From Chloroflexota bacterium (GTDB lineage Bacteria > Chloroflexota > Dehalococcoidia > Tepidiformales > Tepidiformaceae): a DNA stretch of 13,935 nucleotides. A model generated the notes under the pieces. The model saw only the letters and a program-made list of their open reading frames with translations. It made no database searches and had not been told where the DNA came from. The DNA is taken from the NCBI GenBank assembly GCA_025350285.1, contig JANXYE010000657.1:1-13935 (forward strand). The letters run 5' to 3'. Made by a program: the position numbers and the translations under genes. Positions within the stretch are counted from its first letter, which is position 1. Every line of letters starts with the position of its first letter. Shown piece by piece: positions 6,667 to 13,534 of this stretch.

Positions 6667-7029
6667 ATGATTCTCGGACTCGGCGGAAGCACCATCTGGA
6701 CCAGCGACATCAACAACCTGCTCCCGTTCTACCGCGACACGCTCGGGTTGAAGCCGGGGGTCTCCACCCCGGAGTTCGTCCTCTTCGGCGATCAGATAGC
6801 GCCCGCCCTCGCCGTCGGCCAGCACAGCGAAGTGCGCGGGCGGGCGAGCGACCCGTACCGCCACATGGTCGGGCTGATTACGGATGATATCCACGGCGAC
6901 GCGGCCCGCCTCAAGGAAGCTGGCGTCGAATTCATCGACGAGCCCAACGACCAGGGAGGCGGCTTCTTCCTGGCCACTTTCATCGACCCCGAAGGCAACC
7001 TGATTCAGCTTTATCAGTCCGGGGCGTGA
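6667..7029 (+). CDS. VOC-superfamily (glyoxalase/bleomycin-resistance/dioxygenase fold) protein
   Basis: This 120-residue single-domain protein has paired VOC repeats: 'DINNLLPFYRDTLGLKPG' in the first half and 'HMVGLITDDI... LKEAGVEFIDEP... FIDPEGNLIQLYQ' in the second. Usual metal ligands are partly absent: the first-strand His is replaced (STIWTSD, residues 8-14) and the last-strand Glu is Gln114. His66 is the only clear candidate. It may therefore bind a small molecule without metal, or use different ligands. A perfect AGGAGG lies 6 bases before the ATG. It is 79 bases after the propeller gene and 31 before the GyrI-like gene, consistent with one transcript. Confidence 0.9.
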   Translation: MILGLGGSTIWTSDINNLLPFYRDTLGLKPGVSTPEFVLFGDQIAPALAVGQHSEVRGRASDPYRHMVGLITDDIHGDAARLKEAGVEFIDEPNDQGGGFFLATFIDPEGNLIQLYQSGA

Positions 7030-7060
7030 AGCTCGTACCCGGTACACAAGGAGGGCTCAC

Positions 7061-7525
7061 ATGATCGACACCCCCGAGATCGTCCAGACCACGCCCCAGC
7101 TCACGGCCCGTATTCACCTCGTCATCACGAAGGATGCGATACAGCGCGAGATGGGGCCGGGGATTACCGAACTCATGGCCGTCGTTGCGGCCCAGGGCAT
7201 AACGCCCAGCGGGCCGTGGTTTACGCACCACCTGAAGATTGATCCGGACGGCTGGGATTTCGAGATTAGCGTGCCCGTGCCGACGCCGGTCGCGCCCGCC
7301 GGCCGCGTCCAGCCCGGCGAATGGCCCGCCATGAAGGTCGCCCGGACCGTCTACCACGGGCCTTACGAAGGCATGGGCGATGCCTGGGGCGAGTTCGACG
7401 CCTGGATCGCGGCCAGCGGCCATAGAGCGGCCCCGGACCTCTGGGAATGCTACGTCGCTGGCCCGGAGTCGAACCCCGATCCGAAGAGCTGGCGGACGCA
7501 ACTCAATCGGCCACTCCTGCGGTAG
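7061..7525 (+). CDS. GyrI-like small-molecule-binding domain protein
   Basis: A 154-residue stand-alone GyrI/AraC effector-binding domain. Typical segments are PVAPAGRVQPGEWPAMKVA (76-94), the 'TVYHGPYEGMGDAWGEFDAW' block (96-115) and W128-E129-C-Y near the end, followed by NPDPKSWRTQL. The conserved Glu129 usually sits in the ligand pocket of this fold. There is no DNA-binding domain. Relatives sense or sequester hydrophobic drugs or hydrolyse small molecules; which of these applies is not visible. AAGGAGG precedes the ATG. It is the last gene of the propeller-VOC operon, and the pairing of two ligand-binding folds suggests a shared small-molecule substrate. Confidence 0.85.
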   Translation: MIDTPEIVQTTPQLTARIHLVITKDAIQREMGPGITELMAVVAAQGITPSGPWFTHHLKIDPDGWDFEISVPVPTPVAPAGRVQPGEWPAMKVARTVYHGPYEGMGDAWGEFDAWIAASGHRAAPDLWECYVAGPESNPDPKSWRTQLNRPLLR

Positions 7526-7578
7526 CACCACTCCACACCTTTGGCCGTACCCAATTTGCCCTACTTCAAACGACAACG

Positions 7579-7607
7579 TTGACGGCCTCACGCGCGCACG
7601 CGATCCT
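7579..7607 (+). promoter_or_regulatory. Candidate promoter giving a leaderless yefM mRNA
   Basis: TTGACG (7579-7584) and GATCCT (7602-7607) are 17 bases apart. The -10 ends 6 bases before the yefM ATG, so transcription would start on or next to its A. There is no SD before that ATG, which fits leaderless translation. Confidence 0.4.
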
Positions 7608-7613
7608 GTACGA

Positions 7614-7871
7614 ATGAAAGCGATTTCCTACACTCAGGTGCGCGCCAACCTGGCGAAAACGCTGGACTCCGTTCGGGACAACTGCGAGCCCGTGATCATC
7701 ACAAGAGGCCGCGGTCCATCATACGTCCTGATGACCCTGGACCAGTACGAATCCATGGACGAGACCGCTTATCTGCTCCGAAGCCCGGCGAACGCTCGCG
7801 AGCTGTTCGCCGCCATTGCAGAGCTGCGAGACGGCAAGGGGCGCGTTGAGTCCCCTGACCTGGACGCGTGA
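7614..7871 (+). CDS. Type II antitoxin, Phd/YefM family
   Basis: The 85-residue protein has the YefM/Phd N-terminus 'MKAISYTQVRANLAKTLDSV', then PVIITRGRG and VLMTLDQYESMDETAYLL, the standard dimerisation and DNA-binding half. The acidic C-terminus (about 63-85) should wrap and inhibit the toxin. YefM dimers, and YefM-YoeB complexes, repress their own promoter by binding palindromes in the family. The ATG is chosen because the family homology begins exactly there; the open frame extends upstream but without homology. The stop overlaps the toxin start by four bases (GTGA), so the pair is translationally coupled. Confidence 0.93.
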   Translation: MKAISYTQVRANLAKTLDSVRDNCEPVIITRGRGPSYVLMTLDQYESMDETAYLLRSPANARELFAAIAELRDGKGRVESPDLDA

Positions 7872-8122
7872 ACCTCACGTTCGCGCCACGAGCGTGGGAT
7901 CAGTACCTATTCTGGCAAACGACCGATCGAAAGATGCTGGGACGCATCAACGCGCTCATCAAGGATACGATGCGGACGCCGTTCGACGGGCTTGGGCAAC
8001 CAGAACCGCTCCATGGCAACCTGTCGGGCCTTTGGTCCCGGCGAATAACCCGAGAGCACCGCATGGTTTACGACGTCTCTGATGGGAACCTCCAGATAGC
8101 CCAGCTGCGCTACCACTACTGA
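7868..8122 (+). CDS. Type II toxin, YoeB family mRNA endoribonuclease
   Basis: The toxin has 84 residues, the same length as E. coli YoeB, and the catalytic positions coincide by number: E46, R65, H83 and Y84. YoeB binds the ribosome and cuts mRNA in the A site, stopping translation, until neutralised by YefM. The conserved core WSRRITREHRMVYDV (56-70) is intact, so the toxin looks active. It starts with GTG within the antitoxin stop. Its last codons overlap by 7 bases the 3' end of the methyltransferase gene on the opposite strand, so the catalytic Tyr84 codon shares bases with that gene's stop. Confidence 0.94.
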   Translation: MNLTFAPRAWDQYLFWQTTDRKMLGRINALIKDTMRTPFDGLGQPEPLHGNLSGLWSRRITREHRMVYDVSDGNLQIAQLRYHY

Positions 8123-8910
8123 GCCCCGAGACCCGCAAGCGGCTTCCCCCAGAGGACGTTGCCCGCAATCTGGCGGCGCACGACGCCGTCCGCGCAGTGT
8201 GCCGCAAGGACCTCCCGAACCTCGGCGTCGAAGGCGGGTGCGTCGATATGCGCGCGGGTGAGGTGACTCAGGCCGTGGAAGCCCGCGGTGCACTCCTCCA
8301 CCGTCTGAACGAACTCGACGGGGGCGGTGCGACGTTCGCCCCGCAGTTCGAACAGGCCTCGTTGCTGCCAGAAAGGGATCATGTCGAACGGGACGTACTC
8401 CTTCCAGGTCGAGTGGCGCTTCACGACCTCCCGGATTGGTCCATCCCAGGGGCGTTCGTCCACGGCGACCGTGTTCATCACGGCGAGCATGCCGTTCGCG
8501 GTTAGGGCGCTGGCGAAGCGCGGCAGAAGCAGCTCGGTGTCCATCCAGTGCAGGCTCTGCCCGGCTGCGATGAGCGCGTAGGGCGGACGAAGCGCGTACT
8601 CCTCGCCTCGTGACACCGTCCAGCTGATGCTGGGATGCGTCCCGCCCGGTAACGAACGTCCGACAGCGACCATCTCGGGCGAGAAATCGACCGCCTCGAT
8701 GCTGCTCGCGAACGGCGCCAGGGGGCGAGCAAGGGCGCCCGTGCCACAGCCGATGTCGAGGACGTTGCGGGGCTCGTCCTGGATAAGGTCCAGGAGGATC
8801 TCGAACGTCTCGGGCGGGTAGGTCGCGCGGAACTGACAGCTCGTCGCCGCGTCGAGATCCTGCCAGCGGCGTGCATGTTCACCGTCGAACTGTGGCGCCC
8901 TGGCGATCAC
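8116..8910 (-). CDS. Class I SAM-dependent methyltransferase
   Basis: Motif I is VLDIGCGTGAL (about residues 50-60), with the acidic residue that binds the ribose of SAM at D75 in AVDFSPEMV and 'AGQSLHWMD' as the motif IV region. The rest resembles small-molecule methyltransferases of the Methyltransf_11/25 type. The substrate is unknown. GTG 8910 is chosen because it forms a GTGA overlap with the stop of the transporter ATPase gene, giving 264 residues; the frame extends 19 codons further into the ATPase gene without homology. The coupling suggests it acts with the importer, for example on the imported ligand, but it may simply be a passenger gene. The 3' end overlaps the yoeB gene. Confidence 0.87.
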   Translation of the reverse strand: MIARAPQFDGEHARRWQDLDAATSCQFRATYPPETFEILLDLIQDEPRNVLDIGCGTGALARPLAPFASSIEAVDFSPEMVAVGRSLPGGTHPSISWTVSRGEEYALRPPYALIAAGQSLHWMDTELLLPRFASALTANGMLAVMNTVAVDERPWDGPIREVVKRHSTWKEYVPFDMIPFWQQRGLFELRGERRTAPVEFVQTVEECTAGFHGLSHLTRAHIDAPAFDAEVREVLAAHCADGVVRRQIAGNVLWGKPLAGLGAQ

Positions 8911-9710
8911 GGCGCGGCCCCAGCGGCGATGTCTCTGCGAACGGAACGGGGCAGCGGCACCGGGCATCCCGTCTCCGGGTCCATGAGCACCATCATCGGG
9001 ACGTTGAAGAGACGCTCCAGGTTGCGCGGTTCGAACACCGCAAGCGGCGGGCCATCGAACGCCACCTGGCCTTCACGCAGGGCGAGCACGCGGTCGGCGA
9101 AACGCGCCGCCAGGAGGAGGTCGTGGAGGACCAAGACCACCGTCATCCCGTCCTCGTTCAAGCGCCGAAGGAGGTGCATGACCTCCACCTGATGCTGAAT
9201 ATCGAGGAAGCTCGTCGGTTCGTCCAACAACAGGACCTTCGGCCGCTGGGCAAGCGCCAGGGCTATCCAGGCGCGCTGACGCTCCCCTCCGGAGAGGCTC
9301 CCGAGGGTCCGCTCGGCGAGCGATTCGACGTCGGCCGCCCCCAGCGCCCAATTCACGGCTTCGAAGTCCGGGGCGGTGGCACGTTGCAGGATGCCCTGGT
9401 GCGGATACCGTCCACGCCACACCAGTTCGCGCACCGTGAGGTCTACGCCAGCCGCCGGCGATTGGGGGAGGATCGCGAGCACGCGGGCTACATCGCGCGC
9501 GGCCATCGAACGGATGTCATTCTCGCCGAGCAGGACACGGCCGCTGCTTGGGCGGTGCAGGCGAGCCAGCCCGCGCAGGAGCGTGGATTTGCCGCTGCCG
9601 TTCGGGCCGATGATAGCGACCATCTCGCCAGCGCTGATCGTCACGGACACCTCCCGTACGACCGTTCGGGCGCCGTACCCAAGGGAGAGGGCTTCGGCCG
9701 CGAGCCTCAT
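8907..9710 (-). CDS. ABC transporter ATP-binding protein, FecE/BtuD/FhuC type
   Basis: All ATPase motifs are present in 267 residues: Walker A G35-P-N-G-S-G-K-S-T43, Q-loop Q83, signature L139-S-G-G-E143, Walker B VLLLDE (159-164), D-loop SFLD (167-170) and H-loop H196. It powers import of ferric siderophore, heme or cobalamin across the membrane with the neighbouring permease. The start is ATG 9710 in an ATGA overlap with the permease stop. The C-terminal extension after the H-loop is of normal length for the family. Confidence 0.95.
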   Translation of the reverse strand: MRLAAEALSLGYGARTVVREVSVTISAGEMVAIIGPNGSGKSTLLRGLARLHRPSSGRVLLGENDIRSMAARDVARVLAILPQSPAAGVDLTVRELVWRGRYPHQGILQRATAPDFEAVNWALGAADVESLAERTLGSLSGGERQRAWIALALAQRPKVLLLDEPTSFLDIQHQVEVMHLLRRLNEDGMTVVLVLHDLLLAARFADRVLALREGQVAFDGPPLAVFEPRNLERLFNVPMMVLMDPETGCPVPLPRSVRRDIAAGAAP

Positions 9711-10720
9711 CCGCGCGCCTTCACCAGATACAGCAGGAATGGCGCGCCGATGCCGGCCGTCACGATCCCGAAGGGGATCTCCGAGGGGCTGATCACGACG
9801 CGGGCAAAGACATCCGCGCCGCTCACGAGGATGGCGCCATAGAGACCGGCTATCGGGATGCTGTAACGGTTGTCCGCGCCGACCGTCATGCGCGCCAGGT
9901 GGGGGCAGATCAGGCCCACGAAACTGACGAGGCCAGCAATGGAGACGGCCACCGCCGTAAGGATTCCCGCCACAACCAGGACCAGCAGCCGCGTCCGATC
10001 CGTGAGGACGCCGAGGCCGGCCGCTACTTCGTCGCCGAGCGCGAGGACGTTGAGGCGCCCCGCAAGCAAGACGGCGGCGACGAACGCGGGCACGGCGTAG
10101 GGCAGCGCGGCATGCATGCGGTCCCATTCCGCCGCATAGAGCCCCCCGGCCAGGAAACCGAGGCTGGTCTGAAGGAACGTCCGCGAACTTGACAGGAGCC
10201 CGACGATCGCCGCGCCGAAGAAGGCCGAGAGGGCGACGCCGGAAAGAGCGAGCCGGACCGGTGAGACAGTCCCTCGCCAGGCGATCACGAACAGCACAGC
10301 CGCTCCGAACAGGCCGCCAGCGACGCAGGACATCGTCAATGCCCACTGGTTTATCTGCGGCGAGATCACGAGCGCGATCGCACTCGCCAGGCCGGCGGCG
10401 GCGGTCATCCCGAGGATCGTCGGGTCGCCAAGAGGGTTGCGTGTCACGCCCTGCAGGAGCGAACCAGCCACGGCCAGCGAGGCCCCGACGATCATCGCGT
10501 CGACAAGGCGTGGATACCGGATCTGCCAGACGACGCTCCGCGCGAAGCTATCGGACGTGGACGTGAGCCCCGACCAAACCTCACCCGGCGAGAGCCCCAC
10601 GGCGCCCTGGCTGAGGCTCAGATAGCCCACGACGGCCAGCAGCGCGAACCCGCATCCAGCGGCGATCAGTGGGCGCGCGGGCGGCGTTGGCCTTGCGAGG
10701 CGCGGGAGGGTCGTAGCCAT
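9707..10720 (-). CDS. FecCD-family ABC transporter permease (iron-siderophore/heme/cobalamin)
   Basis: A 337-residue membrane protein with about nine or ten hydrophobic segments and the family signatures R68-Y-P-R71, GASLAVAGSLLQ (79-90), R94-N-P-L-G-D-P100 and the C-terminal GLICPHLAR coupling region. Only one permease gene is present, so it should work as a homodimer, as in BtuC. The family imports ferric siderophores, heme or vitamin B12; the ligand cannot be read from this gene. The ATG start has only a short GAG at 5 bases, so it may depend on translation of the preceding binding-protein gene. A hairpin lies in the 75-base gap before it. Confidence 0.95.
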   Translation of the reverse strand: MATTLPRLARPTPPARPLIAAGCGFALLAVVGYLSLSQGAVGLSPGEVWSGLTSTSDSFARSVVWQIRYPRLVDAMIVGASLAVAGSLLQGVTRNPLGDPTILGMTAAAGLASAIALVISPQINQWALTMSCVAGGLFGAAVLFVIAWRGTVSPVRLALSGVALSAFFGAAIVGLLSSSRTFLQTSLGFLAGGLYAAEWDRMHAALPYAVPAFVAAVLLAGRLNVLALGDEVAAGLGVLTDRTRLLVLVVAGILTAVAVSIAGLVSFVGLICPHLARMTVGADNRYSIPIAGLYGAILVSGADVFARVVISPSEIPFGIVTAGIGAPFLLYLVKARG

Positions 10721-10778
10721 AATTACTCGGTAACCCCTCGCAAACCGCGTTGAGAGCCTTAGAGAGCTTGGGCGGTGA

Positions 10779-10806
10779 GGGCCGGAGCGCCGGCGCTAGC
10801 CGGCCC
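10779..10806 (-). other. Strong hairpin over the binding-protein stop codon
   Basis: GGGCCGG and CCGGCCC (seven G-C pairs) enclose a 14-base segment that is itself self-complementary (AGCGCCGGCGCT). The structure spans the TAG of the binding-protein gene and lies 58 bases before the permease start. No T-run follows. It could attenuate transcription or stabilise the upstream message, giving more binding protein than permease. Confidence 0.5.
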
Positions 10807-11803
10807 TGGCCGCTTTGGCGATGGCGGCGAACGCGTCCACGATGCGCGGGCCCGGCGCCTGGATGAAGAGATCGACGTCGAGTTCGACCACCCGGTTGGA
10901 GGCCACCGCCTTGAGGCCCTTGAAGGGCGGAATCGACGGCACGAGGCTGCTTAAACGCGGCACACTGGCCGGCCCGGGCGTGATCGTGAAGATGATGTCC
11001 GGGTTGTACTGGATCAGGCTCTCCGGGGCGAGGGTGGTGTAGCCCGGGAAGCCGGGGCCCGACTCGGGGCCATTTGCCGCCGGGTTGGCAATGCCGATCT
11101 GCTGTAAGACATCCCCCGCGTAGCTCGTCGCCTTCGCCGAATACAGGGTCTGGTCGCGGCCAGCGATGAGCGCGACGGCCGAGAGCTTGCTCGCCCCGAT
11201 GGCCGCTTTCGCGTCGTCACGGGCCTTCGTGATGGCGGCAATCACCTGCGTCGCCTTGTCGTTCGCGTCGAGCACTCTCCCGAGCAGGGCCACCCCGTCG
11301 AGGACCTTCTGATAGCTATCGGCGCCGGCGAAGATGACCGGCACGCCGAGCCCCTCGAGGCCCTTCCGCACGTCCGGCTGGGCGTGGATGATCGAATCGG
11401 CGACCACGAGGTCCGGTTTGAGAGCGAGAATCGCCTCGAAGGACGGCTGGTAGGCGGTCCCGACTTCCTTGCTGGACTTCGCTTCCGGCGGGAAGTCGGC
11501 CGAGGCGCTGCGCCCGGCGACCGTGCCGCCCACCGCGTACACGTACTCAACCGCGGTTGGGCTTAGCGCGACGATGACCGCTGGCTTCGCCTTGATCTCG
11601 ACCTCGCGCCCAAGAAGGTCCGTCACCCTGAGCGGGTAGACGGACTTCGCCGCCGCTGTCGTCGCCGAACTCGCTGAAACGCTCGCGGGGGCCGTCGTTG
11701 CGGCCGGCTTCGCGTCATCGTCACCGCCACAGGCGGAGGCCAGCGCAAGGCCCGCGATTCCTGCCGCCGCGGCCAGCCAGGGTAAACTTCTCAAACTGTT
11801 CAA
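10796..11803 (-). CDS. Lipoprotein substrate-binding protein of the FecCD-type importer
   Basis: The mature protein is a helical-backbone (BtuF/FhuD/FepB-type) binding protein. It contains VTDLLGREVEI, IVALSPTAVEYVYAVG, the 'FEAILALKPDLVVA' block and 'ESLIQYNPDIIFT' near the end. The N-terminus is a signal peptide ending at A22-S-A-C25, so the protein is lipid-anchored outside the membrane, with an Ala/Ser/Thr-rich tether at about 30-55. Total length is 335 residues, normal for the family. TTG 11803 is the best start, with GGAG 10 bases upstream; the open frame runs upstream to 11977 but would put 58 odd residues before the signal peptide. It delivers the ligand to the permease encoded next. 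The ligand is probably an iron chelate, heme or cobalamin; no cobalamin riboswitch is seen upstream. Confidence 0.92.
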   Translation of the reverse strand: MNSLRSLPWLAAAAGIAGLALASACGGDDDAKPAATTAPASVSASSATTAAAKSVYPLRVTDLLGREVEIKAKPAVIVALSPTAVEYVYAVGGTVAGRSASADFPPEAKSSKEVGTAYQPSFEAILALKPDLVVADSIIHAQPDVRKGLEGLGVPVIFAGADSYQKVLDGVALLGRVLDANDKATQVIAAITKARDDAKAAIGASKLSAVALIAGRDQTLYSAKATSYAGDVLQQIGIANPAANGPESGPGFPGYTTLAPESLIQYNPDIIFTITPGPASVPRLSSLVPSIPPFKGLKAVASNRVVELDVDLFIQAPGPRIVDAFAAIAKAARAG

Positions 11804-11843
11804 GATTGTCTTTCTCCGACGCTCCGTGCTGGGTTTGACGCTA

Positions 11844-11871
11844 ATCTTAGGAATTGAACTGTCCCAAACAA
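11844..11871 (-). promoter_or_regulatory. Candidate promoter of the importer operon
   Basis: TTGTTT (11871-11866) and TAAGAT (11849-11844) on the minus strand are 16 bases apart, giving a start near 11837 and a leader of about 34 bases. No clear Fur- or DtxR-type palindrome covers it, so iron control is not shown. Confidence 0.4.
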
Positions 11872-11991
11872 GCCGCCAGTAAGCGGACGGAGCGCAATCG
11901 GCCGGGCCGATGGCCGGATTCGTTGGGCCCGAAGCATCACCGACCTGGGCTGTGGCACCATAGTTGTCGAACGACATTCGAGGAGATCGCC

Positions 11992-12552
11992 GTGACGCAC
12001 CCAGAACTTCCTCAACTGCCCGGTAACCCGAAGGAGATACCCGGGCCGGAACAGGCGATGCTCAAGCTCTCCTACGGCGTGCATGTCATCGGATCCCGCA
12101 GCGAGGCCGGTGACCTGAACGCCATGATCGCCGATTGGGTGATGCAGGTTTCGTTCAAGCCGCGACTGGTGGCCGTGGCCATCGAGAATGACGCTCGTAC
12201 CCTTCGCTTCATCCGCGAGACCGGAGTCTTCAGCGTCAACCTCCTGCACGAGAAAGATGGTGACTCGATCGCGCGGAAGGTCGTCATGCCCTCGGAGTCG
12301 AAGAAGGTGCGCGGGCGGCCGGACGACATGCAGGACCTCGTCTTCAATAAGCTCGAAGGGATCGACTACGCGCTCCATCAGAACGGCTGTCCCGTGTTGG
12401 AGTACGCCCTCGGCTGGTTCACCTGCGACGTGGACGACATGGTCACGACCGGGGACCACACGATTGTGATCGGCCTGGTTACGGATGGCGAGGTCGTTCG
12501 CCCGGGCGAGATGCTTATCGAGCGGGAGTTGGGCTGGGAGTACGCGGGTTAG
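11992..12552 (+). CDS. Flavin reductase-like (FMN-binding split-barrel) protein
   Basis: The 186-residue protein fits the flavin reductase-like domain. It has 'LKLSYGVHVIGSRSEAGDLNAM' at the start, then VMQVSFKPRLVAVAIE, RFIRETGVFSVNLL, and a late CDVDDMVTTGDHTIVIGLV containing the usual GDH segment. Such proteins bind FMN and reduce flavin, or act as flavin-dependent ferric or quinone reductases. GTG 11992 is preceded by GAGGAG at 6 bases. The gene is divergent from the importer operon, with 188 bases between starts, so shared control is possible. A role in reducing an imported ferric complex is an inference from position. Confidence 0.88.
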   Translation: MTHPELPQLPGNPKEIPGPEQAMLKLSYGVHVIGSRSEAGDLNAMIADWVMQVSFKPRLVAVAIENDARTLRFIRETGVFSVNLLHEKDGDSIARKVVMPSESKKVRGRPDDMQDLVFNKLEGIDYALHQNGCPVLEYALGWFTCDVDDMVTTGDHTIVIGLVTDGEVVRPGEMLIERELGWEYAG

Positions 12553-12607
12553 CTTCGGCGAGGGAGGGCGCCGCCCACGCTCTTTCGCCAGCCAGCCAGC
12601 CCGGTCG

Positions 12608-12613
12608 CATAAT
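12608..12613 (+). promoter_or_regulatory. -10 box giving a leaderless purQ mRNA
   Basis: CATAAT (5 of 6) ends exactly 6 bases before the purQ ATG, so the transcript should start at or next to that A. No SD precedes the ATG. The -35 is weak (TTCGCC, 18 bases upstream). Confidence 0.4.
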
Positions 12614-12619
12614 CAGACG

Positions 12620-13321
12620 ATGAAGTTCGCCATCATCCGTTTCCCCGGCACCTGGAGTGACCGCGACTGCCGCCACGTGCTGCAAAACGTTCTGGGGCAG
12701 CAGGCGGACATCGTCTGGCACCGCGAAACGGACCTTTCCGGCTACGACGCGGTGGTGCTCCCGGGTGGGTTTTCCTACGGGGACTACCTGCGCACCGGAG
12801 CAATCGCCCGCTTCTCGCCGGTGATGGACGAAGTGCTCAAGTTCGCCAAACGGGGCGGGCCGGTCATCGGGATCTGCAACGGATTTCAGATCCTCTGCGA
12901 AAGCGGCCTCCTGCCGGGCGTCCTGATGCGCAACGACAGCCTGCAGTTCCGCTGCGAATGGACGCACCTGCGGCGGGAGGGCAACGCGACGCCGTGGGCC
13001 GCTGGCCTGCGCACGGGCGAGGTCATCCGCATCCCCATCAGCCACGGCGAAGGGAACTACTACGCGGACGAAGAAACGGTGGACGAACTGGAAGACGCGG
13101 GCCGCGTGATCTTCCGCTATTGCGAGGCCTCGGGTTTGGTGACGCCGCAATCGAACCCGAACGGCAGCGTGCGCAACATCGCCGGCATCTGCAACGCCGC
13201 GGGGAACGTCCTGGGCATGATGCCGCACCCCGAGCGGGCGGGGGAAGCGCTCGTCGGCGGCAGCGACGGCAACCGGATCTGGGAATCGCTGCTTGCGGGT
13301 GGAAGTCTCGCGACGGTGTAG
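12620..13321 (+). CDS. purQ: Phosphoribosylformylglycinamidine synthase subunit PurQ (glutamine amidotransferase)
   Basis: PurQ releases ammonia from glutamine and passes it to PurL to convert FGAR to FGAM in purine synthesis, together with PurS. The 233 residues match the short, separate PurQ form. The nucleophile is C86 in GICNGFQ and the rest of the triad is H203 and E205 in MMPHPER; VVLPGGFSYGDYLR (45-58) is also intact. The ATG begins the family's MKFAIIRFPG. No purS or purL is seen in the window. The last 56 codons (from about S178) exist as a second copy after hicA, with mostly silent differences, so this tail may have been exchanged or supplied by an inserted cassette. hicB follows after 9 bases. 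Confidence 0.96.
   Translation: MKFAIIRFPGTWSDRDCRHVLQNVLGQQADIVWHRETDLSGYDAVVLPGGFSYGDYLRTGAIARFSPVMDEVLKFAKRGGPVIGICNGFQILCESGLLPGVLMRNDSLQFRCEWTHLRREGNATPWAAGLRTGEVIRIPISHGEGNYYADEETVDELEDAGRVIFRYCEASGLVTPQSNPNGSVRNIAGICNAAGNVLGMMPHPERAGEALVGGSDGNRIWESLLAGGSLATV
13151..13297 (+). repeat. Copy 1 of the duplicated purQ 3' segment
   Basis: This segment matches 13774-13920 at 136 of 147 bases, including 62 identical bases in a row (13154-13215 and 13777-13838). Ten of the eleven differences are silent third positions and one changes an Ala codon to Thr (13247). Homology starts abruptly at codon 178 and fades over the last codons. The two copies flank the hicBA genes as direct repeats, 623 bases apart. 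Confidence 0.9.
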
Positions 13322-13330
13322 GATTGAGTC

Positions 13331-13534
13331 ATGCGTGAGTTCACGGTAGTTGTTGAGCGTGGCGAAAACGGCTGGCTGATTGGCACGGTACCCCAGTTGG
13401 ACGGCTGCCACACCCAGGGACGGACACTGGACGAGCTGATGGCACGGATGCGCGAGGTGATCGAACTCGTGCTTGAAGAGGACACCGAGCCGCCTCATGT
13501 CGAACTTCTCGGTGTCCATCGGATCGCGGTGTGA
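13331..13534 (+). CDS. hicB: Type II antitoxin, HicB-like
   Basis: A compact 67-residue HicB-type protein with the fold's signature: VVVERGENGWLIGTVPQL (6-23), then GCHTQGRTLDELMARMREVIEL (25-46). This partly degraded RNase H-like domain binds HicA and blocks its active site. There is no C-terminal helix-turn-helix or ribbon-helix-helix, so self-repression would need another part. AGGA lies 7 bases before the ATG, within and just after the purQ stop, so it is probably cotranscribed with purQ. Antitoxin precedes toxin, the reverse of classical hicAB, and the stop overlaps the toxin start (GTGA). Confidence 0.92.
   Translation: MREFTVVVERGENGWLIGTVPQLDGCHTQGRTLDELMARMREVIELVLEEDTEPPHVELLGVHRIAV

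Noticed and set aside
11804..11991. Cobalamin riboswitch or Fur/DtxR box upstream of the importer operon
   Set aside because: No B12-box-like sequence and no convincing palindrome were found, and the predicted leader of about 34 bases is too short for a cobalamin riboswitch.
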